64,000 bases of DNA from Armatimonadota bacterium (lineage in GTDB: Bacteria > Sysuimicrobiota > Sysuimicrobiia > Sysuimicrobiales > Kaftiobacteriaceae), in the NCBI GenBank assembly GCA_031459765.1, contig JAVKHY010000003.1:270949-334948 (forward strand), in the 5' to 3' direction. The translations under genes and the position numbers were made by a program. The notes under the pieces are model-generated. The model did no database searches and had not been told where the DNA came from. It worked only from the letters and a program-made list of their open reading frames with translations. Positions 1 to 7,474 of this stretch are shown piece by piece (the stretch's first letter is position 1; each line of letters opens with the position of its first letter).

Positions 1-1192
1 GGAGGTGGGGCAGCAACCCCGCGGCGGTGGGGCCGTCGATCCCCCGCATGCCGACGAGGTCCACGGTGCCGGTGTCTTCGCGCTCCAGGGCCAGCACGGC
101 GAAGCGCGCCGAGGCCAGGGAGCGGGCGACATCGAGCAGGGCCGGCCACAGCACCGCCGGGTCGCGCGCCAGGGCGCGGCTCACCTCGCCGAACCCGGCC
201 GCAGCCTCGGCGAGGGCCGCCGCGCAGACCCGTTCCTGCTGGGCCCGCAGGAGGATGGCGCCGACGGGTTGCGCGGCCAGTTCCGCCGCCTGGAGGTCTT
301 CCCGCGTAAACCGCGGCGCGGCGCGGCCGCGGTTCAGATTCAGCACACCGACCGGCCGGCCGAGGGCCGCCAGCGGCACGCAGAGCGCCGATCCGATCTC
401 GTCCCGGGCGGGGCGCGGGGGAATCGGGGTCTCGGGGGTGAGCAGCGTCGCCTGACCGTCCTGCAGGATCCGTCCGGCCACCCCCTCCCCCAGGGCCGTG
501 CGGACGCGGCGGTAGGTCTCGGGCAGGTGGTGGGCGGCGAGAATCTCCAGCTGGCCGGAGGGAGGATCGAACAGCATCAGCGAGCCGCCGTGCGCCCGGA
601 AGTGATCGGCGAGCATCACCAGCGCCGCGGAGGCCGCACCCGCGGCGTTTGGGACGGCCCCCGCGATGCGGCGGAGTTCTTCGAGCAGGCGACCGAAACG
701 GCGGCGGCGCATGCGGTCCTCCGCCCCCGCGCTGGAGGCGATCCCCGTGCACAGGCAGGCCAGGACCGTCAGGCCCCAGAGCACGTAGTTGCCGGGGGCG
801 AACAGGGAGTGCGGAACGGCGGGCAGTTGAACCGCGCCGACGGCGGCACTGACCACAGCGGCCCCGCTCTGTCCGAGCAGCACGCCCGCCAGCGCCGCAA
901 CGGGGAAGGCCAGGAGGAGATACTCGCGGCCGTGGGCGGTGAGCACCATCCCGGTGGCGATGGCCACGGTGTCGAAGCCGATCCCGGCCCGCATCACCGC
1001 GTCGTCGGCTTCGGGATACCGCCAGGCGTACAGGGTGAGGGCGAGGGTATACAGGAAGATGGCGGCATACAGTCCGATGAGCGCGATACGGGGACCGGGG
1101 CTCGGCCGCAGCGCCTCCAGGGCGATCAATGAGGCCAGCACGAGCCAGCGCAGCGGAATGACGGCTTCGGTAAAGCCGGGCCGGACGCGCAC
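1..1192 (-). CDS. Membrane-anchored GAF-domain sensor protein (3' end outside window)
   Basis: An open minus-strand frame of 397 codons runs from a GTG at 1192 off the left edge with no stop. A purine-rich AAGGGGG lies just upstream of the GTG. The first ~150 residues are hydrophobic, with several predicted membrane segments (about residues 11-30, 36-56, 75-115 and 130-150). A basic linker (RMRRRRFGRLLEELRR) follows, then a GAF-like domain at about 190-335 (GGSLMLFDPPSGQLEILAA, ..EGVAGRILQDG, ..SALCVPLAALGRPVGVLNL). A second GAF-like segment begins near residue 365. The missing C-terminus probably carries the output domain (histidine kinase, GGDEF or similar), so the output cannot be named. 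It is divergent from pilC. Confidence 0.75.
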   Translation of the reverse strand, partial: MRVRPGFTEAVIPLRWLVLASLIALEALRPSPGPRIALIGLYAAIFLYTLALTLYAWRYPEADDAVMRAGIGFDTVAIATGMVLTAHGREYLLLAFPVAALAGVLLGQSGAAVVSAAVGAVQLPAVPHSLFAPGNYVLWGLTVLACLCTGIASSAGAEDRMRRRRFGRLLEELRRIAGAVPNAAGAASAALVMLADHFRAHGGSLMLFDPPSGQLEILAAHHLPETYRRVRTALGEGVAGRILQDGQATLLTPETPIPPRPARDEIGSALCVPLAALGRPVGVLNLNRGRAAPRFTREDLQAAELAAQPVGAILLRAQQERVCAAALAEAAAGFGEVSRALARDPAVLWPALLDVARSLASARFAVLALEREDTGTVDLVGMRGIDGPTAAGLLPHL

Positions 1193-1272
1193 AGGCTGCC
1201 CCCTTGTTGCCGACCCCCAGTGTTCGGCGCATCGGGTGGCAAAACCCTCCGCGCGGTAGGCCGTTCGGCCGA

Positions 1273-1302
1273 TTGTCCCCGGTTCGCCCCTCTTCCTAGA
1301 AT
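1273..1302 (+). promoter_or_regulatory. Predicted sigma-70-type promoter for pilC
   Basis: TTGTCC at 1273-1278 and TAGAAT at 1297-1302 are separated by 18 bases, in the 142-base divergent gap between the GAF sensor gene and pilC. The predicted start is near 1309, and a GAGGAG Shine-Dalgarno precedes the ATG at 1335. No other motif is evident in this gap. Confidence 0.45.
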
Positions 1303-1334
1303 GACAGTGCCCGAAAGCCGGGGCAGAGGAGACG

Positions 1335-2549
1335 ATGGCACGATTCACCTATCGGGCCTTTGACCAGGCCGGGCGGCTGGAGACCGGCGTCGTGGATGCG
1401 GAGACCGCCCGCCTGGCCGCCGCCTCGCTGCAGGCCCGCGGCTATCTGGTCAGCGCGCTGCAGGAGCAGGAGCAGCTGGAGAGCGCCTCGCGCCAGCTCG
1501 CGCGCCTCTTTCGGGTCAACCGGGGCGACCTGGTGCTCTTCACCCGGCAACTGGCCACGATGATTTCGGCCGGGCTGCCCATCGTCGGCGCCCTGCAGGT
1601 GCTGGAGCAGCACGCCAGCAACCGTCGGCTGCGCGGCATCATCAAGGCCGTGCGGCTGGGCATCGAGCGCGGGGGAAGCCTCTCCGCCGAGATCGCCCGC
1701 CACCCCGAGGCCTTCAATCCGTTCTTCGTGAACACCGTGCGCGCGGGGGAGGTGAGCGGAGTCCTCGACGCCGCCCTGGAGCGCCTGGCGGACTACATGG
1801 AGCGCGAACTGGATCTGATCCAGAAGGTGCGCACCGCGGCCACCTATCCGCTCCTCGTCCTGGGATTCACGGTGCTGGTGGCCGCCGGCGCCGTGATTTT
1901 CATCGTCCCCATGTTCACCCGGGTGTTCCAGTCCTTCCGCGTGCCCCTGCCCGTCGTGACGGTCGTCCTGCTCCAGGTCAGCCGGGCGCTGGCCGCCTCC
2001 TGGTGGGTCCTGCTCCTCCTCGCCGCCGCGGTTGCCGCCGCCGTGGCCGCGGTCCGCCGCTCCCCCTCCGGGCGGCGCGCCCTGGACGCGCTGTGGCTCC
2101 GGCTGCCCATCCTCGGGCCGGTGGTGCTGCGGCTGGCCCTCTCCCGCTTCGGCCGATCCATGGCCGTGGTGATTCGCAGCGGGGTCCCGCTGATGGAGGG
2201 GATCACCGCCGTGGCCGGCGCGCTCGGGAACCAGGTCGTGGGAAGCGCGGTGGAGATGGCGCGGGACCGGATGCGGGTGGGGGCCTCCATGGCGGAGGCG
2301 TTGGCCGCCAGCCCCGTCATCCCGCCCATGGTCGTGCAGATGGTGCGCGTCGGTGAGGAGTCCGGGGCGATGGAAGAGGTGTTGAACAAGGTCGCGGACT
2401 ACTACGAGCGCGAGGTGGACAACACGGTGAAGCGGTTCGCGGCCGTGGTCGAGCCCGCCTTGATTTTCGCCGTCGGCGCCGTGGTCTTCGTGGTTGCCCT
2501 CGCCGTCCTGCTCCCGATCTGGAGTCTGATCGGCAACATCCGCCGCTAG
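1335..2549 (+). CDS. pilC: Type IV pilus / type II secretion inner-membrane platform protein PilC
   Basis: 404 residues, the usual size of the PilC/GspF family. Two T2SF repeats are visible (about 65-190 and 265-390). They share the pattern 'TRQLATMISAGLPIVGAL..LE' / 'SRFGRSMAVVIRSGVPLMEGI', each followed by membrane segments (about 170-195, 210-235 and 370-398). In the family this protein sits in the cytoplasmic membrane and couples the assembly ATPase to pilin polymerisation. The ATG at 1335 has GAGGAG seven bases upstream. The assembly and retraction ATPases (PilB/PilT) are not in this window, so they must lie elsewhere in the genome. Confidence 0.93.
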   Translation: MARFTYRAFDQAGRLETGVVDAETARLAAASLQARGYLVSALQEQEQLESASRQLARLFRVNRGDLVLFTRQLATMISAGLPIVGALQVLEQHASNRRLRGIIKAVRLGIERGGSLSAEIARHPEAFNPFFVNTVRAGEVSGVLDAALERLADYMERELDLIQKVRTAATYPLLVLGFTVLVAAGAVIFIVPMFTRVFQSFRVPLPVVTVVLLQVSRALAASWWVLLLLAAAVAAAVAAVRRSPSGRRALDALWLRLPILGPVVLRLALSRFGRSMAVVIRSGVPLMEGITAVAGALGNQVVGSAVEMARDRMRVGASMAEALAASPVIPPMVVQMVRVGEESGAMEEVLNKVADYYEREVDNTVKRFAAVVEPALIFAVGAVVFVVALAVLLPIWSLIGNIRR

Positions 2550-2602
2550 GCCTTTCGTCCCATCCCCGGTCCGACCTTCCCATTGTGGCCGGCCCTCCGC
2601 CT

Positions 2603-2619
2603 CTGGCACGATCTCTGCT
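2603..2619 (+). promoter_or_regulatory. Sigma-54 (RpoN) type promoter of the major pilin gene
   Basis: CTGGCACG (2603-2610), four bases, then CTGCT (2615-2619). The invariant GG (2605-2606) and GC (2617-2618) are exactly 10 bases apart, as required for -24/-12 promoters. The only deviation from TGGCACG-N4-TTGC is C for the first T. The expected start is near 2630, about 46 bases before the pilin ATG. RpoN control of pilin genes is established in other bacteria (for example Pseudomonas and Myxococcus). Confidence 0.7.
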
Positions 2620-2675
2620 GTGACGCCTACGAGGGGGCGTGAGGAGATCTCAGTGGAAACGAGGGAGGACGTCCG

Positions 2676-3185
2676 ATGAGGCATCTGAGGAGACAGTTGT
2701 GGAAGGCGCGGACGGCCGCCGCCGGCTTCACGCTGATCGAGATCGCCGTGGTGATCGCGATCATCGGGCTGCTGGTGGCGATCGCTCTGCCCAGCTTCCT
2801 GGGCGCCCGGCAGAAGGCGTACAGCGCCGAGGTCCGGCAGATCGCCAGCGAGTGGAAGGCGCTGGACTTCTCGTGCCTGGTCGAGAAGAACTTCAACACC
2901 AGCCGGTGCGACACCGCCGCCGAGATGGGCTGGACGCCGCCGCCGAACAGCGCGGTCTGGAACTTTTCGGGGTACGCCATCGAGTGTCTGACCGCGGCCA
3001 ACGCCGACGCCGCCCTGATCGGTACGGCCGCGACCTGCACCGTCGGGGCCCCGGCGGCCACGGAGTGGATGCGGCTGTCCGTCCCGGGTGTGGCCGGCGG
3101 CGACATGAACGGGAAGACCTACCGCATGGTGGTGGGCGCGGGAGCCAGCGTCCGAGGGCTGGTCGGCGATCTGATCACCCCCTAA
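2676..3185 (+). CDS. Type IV major pilin (prepilin)
   Basis: 169 residues with a classic prepilin signal. A 17-residue basic leader ends in Gly17, followed by FTLIE with Glu at mature +5, then a ~23-residue hydrophobic helix (IAVVIAIIGLLVAIALPSF). Prepilin peptidase would cut after Gly17 and methylate Phe18. Four cysteines in the globular part (C67, C78, C104, C121) could form two disulfides. GGGAGG precedes the ATG. A sigma-54-like promoter lies upstream and a strong hairpin follows the stop codon, both consistent with the most highly expressed subunit of the cluster. Confidence 0.92.
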   Translation: MRHLRRQLWKARTAAAGFTLIEIAVVIAIIGLLVAIALPSFLGARQKAYSAEVRQIASEWKALDFSCLVEKNFNTSRCDTAAEMGWTPPPNSAVWNFSGYAIECLTAANADAALIGTAATCTVGAPAATEWMRLSVPGVAGGDMNGKTYRMVVGAGASVRGLVGDLITP

Positions 3186-3193
3186 CGGAGGCT

Positions 3194-3694
3194 GTGTCGT
3201 CCGGGAGGCGGGTCCACCGCCTCCCGGACGCTCCGATCATGCGGCGCCTGGACGCCCGAGGCCTGGGGATGCTGGAACTGCTGCTGGCCCTTGCCCTGGG
3301 CGCGGCGGTCGTGGTCCTCGTGCTGCCGTCCTTCGCCCGGTACCAGCAGGTGCGGGACCTGCGCCACGCCGCCCGCCAGCTCCTCGCGGACGTCAGGCTG
3401 GCCCAGCAGCACGCCCAGACCCTGGACGCCAACGTCCGGCTGGTGTATGCTCCCGGGCCGCCGTCCCGCTACACGCTGGAGAAGGCGGACGGCAGCCCCC
3501 TGAAGCAGACCGAGGTTCCCGCGACCGTCACGGTGAGCGGTTCCTACATCGCGACCCCCCTCGAGTTCCGTCCCTCGGGGGCGCCGGCGGCCGCGGGAGA
3601 GTTCTGCCTCACCGAGGGAACCCAGATCCTCCGTCTGGACGTCGCCGCGGGCACGGGACGGGCACAGCTGAGCGAGGTGACGTCGTGTCCGTGA
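3194..3694 (+). CDS. Minor pseudopilin, GspH/FimT-like
   Basis: 166 residues from GTG 3194, or 151 from ATG 3239. The prepilin cleavage motif is ARG|LGMLELLLALALG with Glu at +5, followed by the helix and a FimT-like region (RHAARQLLADVRLAQQHAQTLDANVRLVY). I favour GTG 3194 because GGAGG ends three bases before it, whereas ATG 3239 has no Shine-Dalgarno. However, ATG 3239 would give the more usual 8-residue leader MRRLDARG. A 13-bp hairpin (3199-3229) lies between the two candidates. It overlaps the next gene by 10 bases. Confidence 0.8.
   Translation: MSSGRRVHRLPDAPIMRRLDARGLGMLELLLALALGAAVVVLVLPSFARYQQVRDLRHAARQLLADVRLAQQHAQTLDANVRLVYAPGPPSRYTLEKADGSPLKQTEVPATVTVSGSYIATPLEFRPSGAPAAAGEFCLTEGTQILRLDVAAGTGRAQLSEVTSCP
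3199..3229 (+). repeat. Perfect 13-bp inverted repeat (hairpin) between major and minor pilin genes
   Basis: GTCCGGGAGGCGG (3199-3211), a five-base loop, then its exact reverse complement at 3217-3229. It begins 13 bases after the pilin stop codon and has no T-run, so it is not a canonical intrinsic terminator. Likely roles are stabilising the 3' end of the abundant pilin mRNA or throttling translation or transcription into the minor pilin genes. Confidence 0.7.
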
Positions 3695-4095
3695 GGCACG
3701 GGGAGGTCGAGGACGCCCGCGGGCTCACCCTGATCGAGGTCGTCGTGGCCACGGCCGTCTTCGGCCTCGTGGTCTTCGTCCTGACGGGATTCTACTTCAC
3801 GGCGTCCTCCCACGGGCTGCTCGGGCGCAGCGTGACCACCGGCACCCTGCTGGCCCAGCAGCGGCTGGAGTGGCTCACAGGTCGCGGCGTCGCCGGTCTG
3901 GTCGCGGGAACGACCACCGAGACGGTGGATGAACTCGGCAGGCCCGATCCCGCGGGACGCTATACCCGGACGACCACGATCACGCGGCCGGTCCTGGGAT
4001 CCTCCCGCCTGAGCCAGGTGGCCGTCACGGTGACCTGGCTGGAGGGGACGGTGACGCGGACGGTCACGCTGACCACGCTGGTGGGGGACTACTGA
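3685..4095 (+). CDS. Minor pseudopilin, PilV/GspI-like
   Basis: 136 residues with prepilin signal DARG|LTLIEVVVATAVFGLVVFVLTGF (Glu at +5). Placement as the second minor pilin fits the usual order GspH-GspI-GspJ-GspK. The GTG start overlaps the preceding gene by 10 bases and has GAGGTGA five bases upstream. The family caps the pilus or pseudopilus and primes assembly. The soluble part is short, ending in a Thr/Val-rich beta region (SRLSQVAVTVTWLEG). Confidence 0.83.
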   Translation: MSVRHGEVEDARGLTLIEVVVATAVFGLVVFVLTGFYFTASSHGLLGRSVTTGTLLAQQRLEWLTGRGVAGLVAGTTTETVDELGRPDPAGRYTRTTTITRPVLGSSRLSQVAVTVTWLEGTVTRTVTLTTLVGDY

Positions 4096-5231
4096 TGGAC
4101 GGGATGGCGGGGCGGCGGGCCGAGGCCGGTCTGACGCTGGTGGAGATGGTGGTCTCCCTGGCGCTGATGAGCCTGGTCGTCCTCACCTTCTACGGCCTGA
4201 TCGCGGTGGCCGTCCGGGGGTGGGGCGCGCTGGAGGGGCAGATGGAGGTGCAGCAGCAGCCGCGCGTGGCGCTGACCCGGATCGCCAACGAGGTGCGCCA
4301 GGCGCGCTTCGCCGTCGTCGGCAACAGCGGCAGCGACCTGGGTCTGGCCAAGGTGACCGTCCTGACGCAGGACGCCGCCGCCGGAGCGACCGCCATCGCC
4401 GTGGAGGATCCGTCCCCGCTGTCGGCGGGGATGCCGCTGGTCATCGTCAGTGTGGACCGCCTGGAACGCGGGACCGTCGCCGCGATCGCCGGCAGCACCG
4501 TCACCCTGTCGACCCCGCTGGCCCGCACCCACCGCCGGGGGGAAGCGGTGTACCGGGCCGCGACCGCGTTGAGCGCCGACGCCTCCGCCGGCGCGGCGAG
4601 CTTCGCCGTGGACGATGCGACCGTCGTCCGCTCCGGAGACCTGATCGCCGTGGGCGACGAAGGACCCCTGGTGGTCAGTGCGGTCGTCGGCAACCTGGTG
4701 ACGGTGGCGGCGCCCCTCGCGCAGTCCCACCTCGCCGGGGAGGCGGTCCAGCCCCTGACCGTGATGTTCCGCTGCGAGGGCGGCTGCGCCGACCCCGGCG
4801 TGCAGGTCACCCGCTGCACGGCGGGGTGCAGTGCGACCGCCAACCGCGCGCCGCTGGCGGACGGCCTCGCCGCGCCCGTCGGGCGGACGATGTTCGCCGC
4901 AACGACGAGCGCCCTTGCCGTCGCGGCCTCCGCCGGCTCGACCCAGATCTGCCCGGCCACCGTCACGGGGTTCGCCGTCGGCGACCGGATTCAGATCGGC
5001 AGCGACGCCCAGCAATCCTCGGAGGTCCTGCGGCCCGAGCGGCGGACCGTGGCCTCCATCACCGGGGGCTGCCTCGTGCTCGACCGGGGACTGACGCGCG
5101 GGTACCCTGCGGGCACCGCCGTCCGGGTGCCCGCCGTCGAGCTCGCCGTGCGGGCCACGCTGGTCAACGACGCCGCGGGAGGGCAGGTGCAGGAGGTCGT
5201 GGTGGCGACCCGGGCGGGGCTGAGGAACTAG
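4095..5231 (+). CDS. Minor pilin, PilW/GspJ-like, with repeated beta modules
   Basis: 378 residues with prepilin signal AEAG|LTLVEMVVSLALM (Glu at +5). It starts in a TGATG overlap with the previous stop. After the PilW-like N-terminal helix region (..QQQPRVALTRIANEVRQARF) come three related segments of about 60 residues (about 88-150, 154-212 and 268-335). Each reads '..A.AGA..I.V.D...L..GD.I.I....E...V..I.G..V.L..PL...H..GEAV'. A Cys-rich stretch (CEGGCADPG..CTAGC) lies between the second and third. These inserts make it longer than typical PilW-like proteins and may be surface-exposed. Confidence 0.8.
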   Translation: MDGMAGRRAEAGLTLVEMVVSLALMSLVVLTFYGLIAVAVRGWGALEGQMEVQQQPRVALTRIANEVRQARFAVVGNSGSDLGLAKVTVLTQDAAAGATAIAVEDPSPLSAGMPLVIVSVDRLERGTVAAIAGSTVTLSTPLARTHRRGEAVYRAATALSADASAGAASFAVDDATVVRSGDLIAVGDEGPLVVSAVVGNLVTVAAPLAQSHLAGEAVQPLTVMFRCEGGCADPGVQVTRCTAGCSATANRAPLADGLAAPVGRTMFAATTSALAVAASAGSTQICPATVTGFAVGDRIQIGSDAQQSSEVLRPERRTVASITGGCLVLDRGLTRGYPAGTAVRVPAVELAVRATLVNDAAGGQVQEVVVATRAGLRN

Positions 5232-5233
5232 CG

Positions 5234-7429
5234 ATGTCCACGCGGCACATCCCCGGGCGGGATCCCCGCGCGGCGCGTCGCGCCGGCGAGGCGGGGGCGG
5301 CCCTGGTCACCGTCCTCATCCTGGTGGCCGTCCTCACGGTCATCGGCCTGGCCATGGTGGACCTGGTCCTGACCGAGATCGGTATCGCCTACACCGGCGA
5401 GGACGCCGTGGCCGCGCAGTACATCGCGGAAGGCGGGCTGGCCCGCGCCCTCCACGAGCTGGACCAGGATGCCGGCTGGACGGGCGTCACCGACGCGCTC
5501 GGCGACGGCCAGTACCAGGTGACGGTGACCTCCTCCGGTCTCCTGCGCGCCATCGAGTCGGTGGGGACGCGCAACGGCGCGCGGCAGGTGGTCGGCGCCG
5601 CGGTGAAGGTCGTGCCGCGCTTCCTGCTCGACGGCATCGTCGGCAACACCACCGTGACGCTGGGAGGCGCCGCGCCGGGGGTGACCGTAGAGAACGCCTT
5701 CCCCGGCGACGCCGCCGCGGCCGTGCACGCCAACAACCGCCTGGGCGCGCCCGCGGCGATCACCGTCAACTCCGCCGGGGCGGTCGTGGTCGGGGCGGTG
5801 ACGGCGAACGGGTCCATCACCGGGATCAGTTGCGGTACCTGGCCGTGGCCCTGCGATCCGGCGGCGCCGGTCGGTCGGTTCCCGCGGCTGGACATGGACA
5901 GCGGGGATCCCAACAGCTACCGCAGTCGCGCCATCGCCACCATCGACCCGGCCGACGGGTTGAACCTCTACTTCCGGGGCGGGGCGGCGAACAGCCGCTG
6001 CTCCGCCCCGGGCTGGAACTTCAACGCGCGGGAGACCCAGCGCTGCTGGGACCGCTACGTGAGCAGTCGGGGCGGGACACTCGGCGCGGGGATGAGCAGC
6101 CCGGTGTACTACGTGGAGTTCAACCCCGGCGAGCGGACGCAGTACACGATCTCGACCCAGACCATCGCCCACCGCAGCTCACTGGGAGCCAACAACGGCG
6201 GCGGATCGACCACCCTGACGATCGCCCGCCCGGCGGGGCTGGCCGCCGACGATGTGATGATCGCGGCCATCGCCGTGGTCGGGGGCTCGACGACCGGGAT
6301 CACGCCGCCGGCCGGATGGACGCTCGTCCCGGGAGGCGCGAACCCGATCGACAACGGGACGACGCTCCGGCTCGCCGTCTACTACAAGGTCGCCGGCACC
6401 GCCGAGCCGGCGAACTACACCTGGACGTTCAGCGCGTCGCGGAAGGCCTCGGGCGGCATCCAGGCCTACCGGAATGTCGACCCCGCGGCGCCGATCGACG
6501 TGGCGCTGGGCCAGGCCACGCCCAGCGGGACGACGCACTCCACGCCGGCGGTGACCACCAGCGTGGACGGGACGATGCTGGTGGCCTCCTTCGCCGCCGC
6601 GGCAGGGGGCACGTGGACGCCCCAGACCCCGGGGCTCGTCGAGCGCTACGACGCGCGCTCCACGGGAGGGGCCCAGAGCACGCGGACCTCCTCCGAAGGG
6701 ACGGAGCAGCTGCAGGCCGCGGCCGGTCCAACGGGGGTGAAGTCCTCCCGCACGACCGTGGCCGCGGTGGGGGCGACGCACATCCTCGCCCTCGCTCCCC
6801 GGCGGGTGACCGTGGACTGCGTCGGTCTGGCCGCTTCGGCACTCGAGACCCTGTGCCTGCGTTCCCGACCGGCCACCGACAGCAACGGCAACATCGTCTA
6901 TCCGCTGAGCGCACCCGCTCAGGTCACCGGCCTGATCGGCGTATTCCGCCGGGACGCCGGGACCGTCCAGGGGGACATCTTCGTCGAGAACGTCTCCCTG
7001 CGCACGGCGGACTACCGGCAGCAGAGCCCGGCCGGCGATCCGGCCCTGGTCGCCGCGGGGGCCGTGCGCCTCACCTCAACAGGTGCTTCCGCGGCGGCCC
7101 GCACCGTCGAGATCCGCGGCATCGTCTACACCTTCGCCGGGGTGGATAATCCCGGCGGCGGCTGCGTCCCGCCCTCGCCCTGCGGCGACGACCTGCAGGG
7201 ATCGGGCGGGACGGGCCTCGACATCCAGCACGACGCGGATCGCGTTACCGTGGTGCTGCGGGGGGTGGTGATGTCCAACGGTGCCATCCTGCTCCGCGAC
7301 GGCGTCTCGAACGCGGGAGCCGTCGCCGTGCGCCACGACGGCGCGGTGATCGAGGCCCTGCCCACCGCGTTCATGCCGCTGTCCACGGGCAACGTCCTGC
7401 TGGCGGTCTCCTGGTCGTCGAAGGACTAG
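5234..7429 (+). CDS. Large PilX/GspK-like minor pilin carrying an inserted surface (adhesin-like) domain
   Basis: 731 residues from ATG 5234. Residues ~20-45 are a hydrophobic helix (GAALVTVLILVAVLTVIGLAMVDL) followed by YIAEGGLARALHEL, the typical PilX N-terminus. It lacks the +5 Glu, as in GspK/PilX members. A domain of about 215 residues (about 310-525) is inserted. It is Gly/Thr-rich, with 'TPPAGWTLVP', 'LAVYYKVAG.AEPANYTWTFS' and 'GIQAYRNVDPAAPIDVA' motifs of a beta-sandwich module common in bacterial surface proteins. The C-terminal ~200 residues return to a PilX-like beta-helical pattern. I infer a tip subunit that contacts surfaces or ligands. Confidence 0.78.
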   Translation: MSTRHIPGRDPRAARRAGEAGAALVTVLILVAVLTVIGLAMVDLVLTEIGIAYTGEDAVAAQYIAEGGLARALHELDQDAGWTGVTDALGDGQYQVTVTSSGLLRAIESVGTRNGARQVVGAAVKVVPRFLLDGIVGNTTVTLGGAAPGVTVENAFPGDAAAAVHANNRLGAPAAITVNSAGAVVVGAVTANGSITGISCGTWPWPCDPAAPVGRFPRLDMDSGDPNSYRSRAIATIDPADGLNLYFRGGAANSRCSAPGWNFNARETQRCWDRYVSSRGGTLGAGMSSPVYYVEFNPGERTQYTISTQTIAHRSSLGANNGGGSTTLTIARPAGLAADDVMIAAIAVVGGSTTGITPPAGWTLVPGGANPIDNGTTLRLAVYYKVAGTAEPANYTWTFSASRKASGGIQAYRNVDPAAPIDVALGQATPSGTTHSTPAVTTSVDGTMLVASFAAAAGGTWTPQTPGLVERYDARSTGGAQSTRTSSEGTEQLQAAAGPTGVKSSRTTVAAVGATHILALAPRRVTVDCVGLAASALETLCLRSRPATDSNGNIVYPLSAPAQVTGLIGVFRRDAGTVQGDIFVENVSLRTADYRQQSPAGDPALVAAGAVRLTSTGASAAARTVEIRGIVYTFAGVDNPGGGCVPPSPCGDDLQGSGGTGLDIQHDADRVTVVLRGVVMSNGAILLRDGVSNAGAVAVRHDGAVIEALPTAFMPLSTGNVLLAVSWSSKD

Positions 7430-7474
7430 GCTGCGGGGAGTTTCTGCGGCGGGCACGAAGTAGGAAGACCGGTC

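Noticed and set aside
5..1132. Long plus-strand open frame rich in Arg, Gly and Gln
   Set aside because: It is the antisense shadow of the minus-strand GAF sensor gene; its composition is that of an out-of-frame GC-rich read and it has no family resemblance.
1296..2684. 462-codon minus-strand frame opposite pilC
   Set aside because: Low-complexity His/Gly/Asp/Arg composition and complete overlap with the well-conserved pilC; a codon-bias artefact of high GC.
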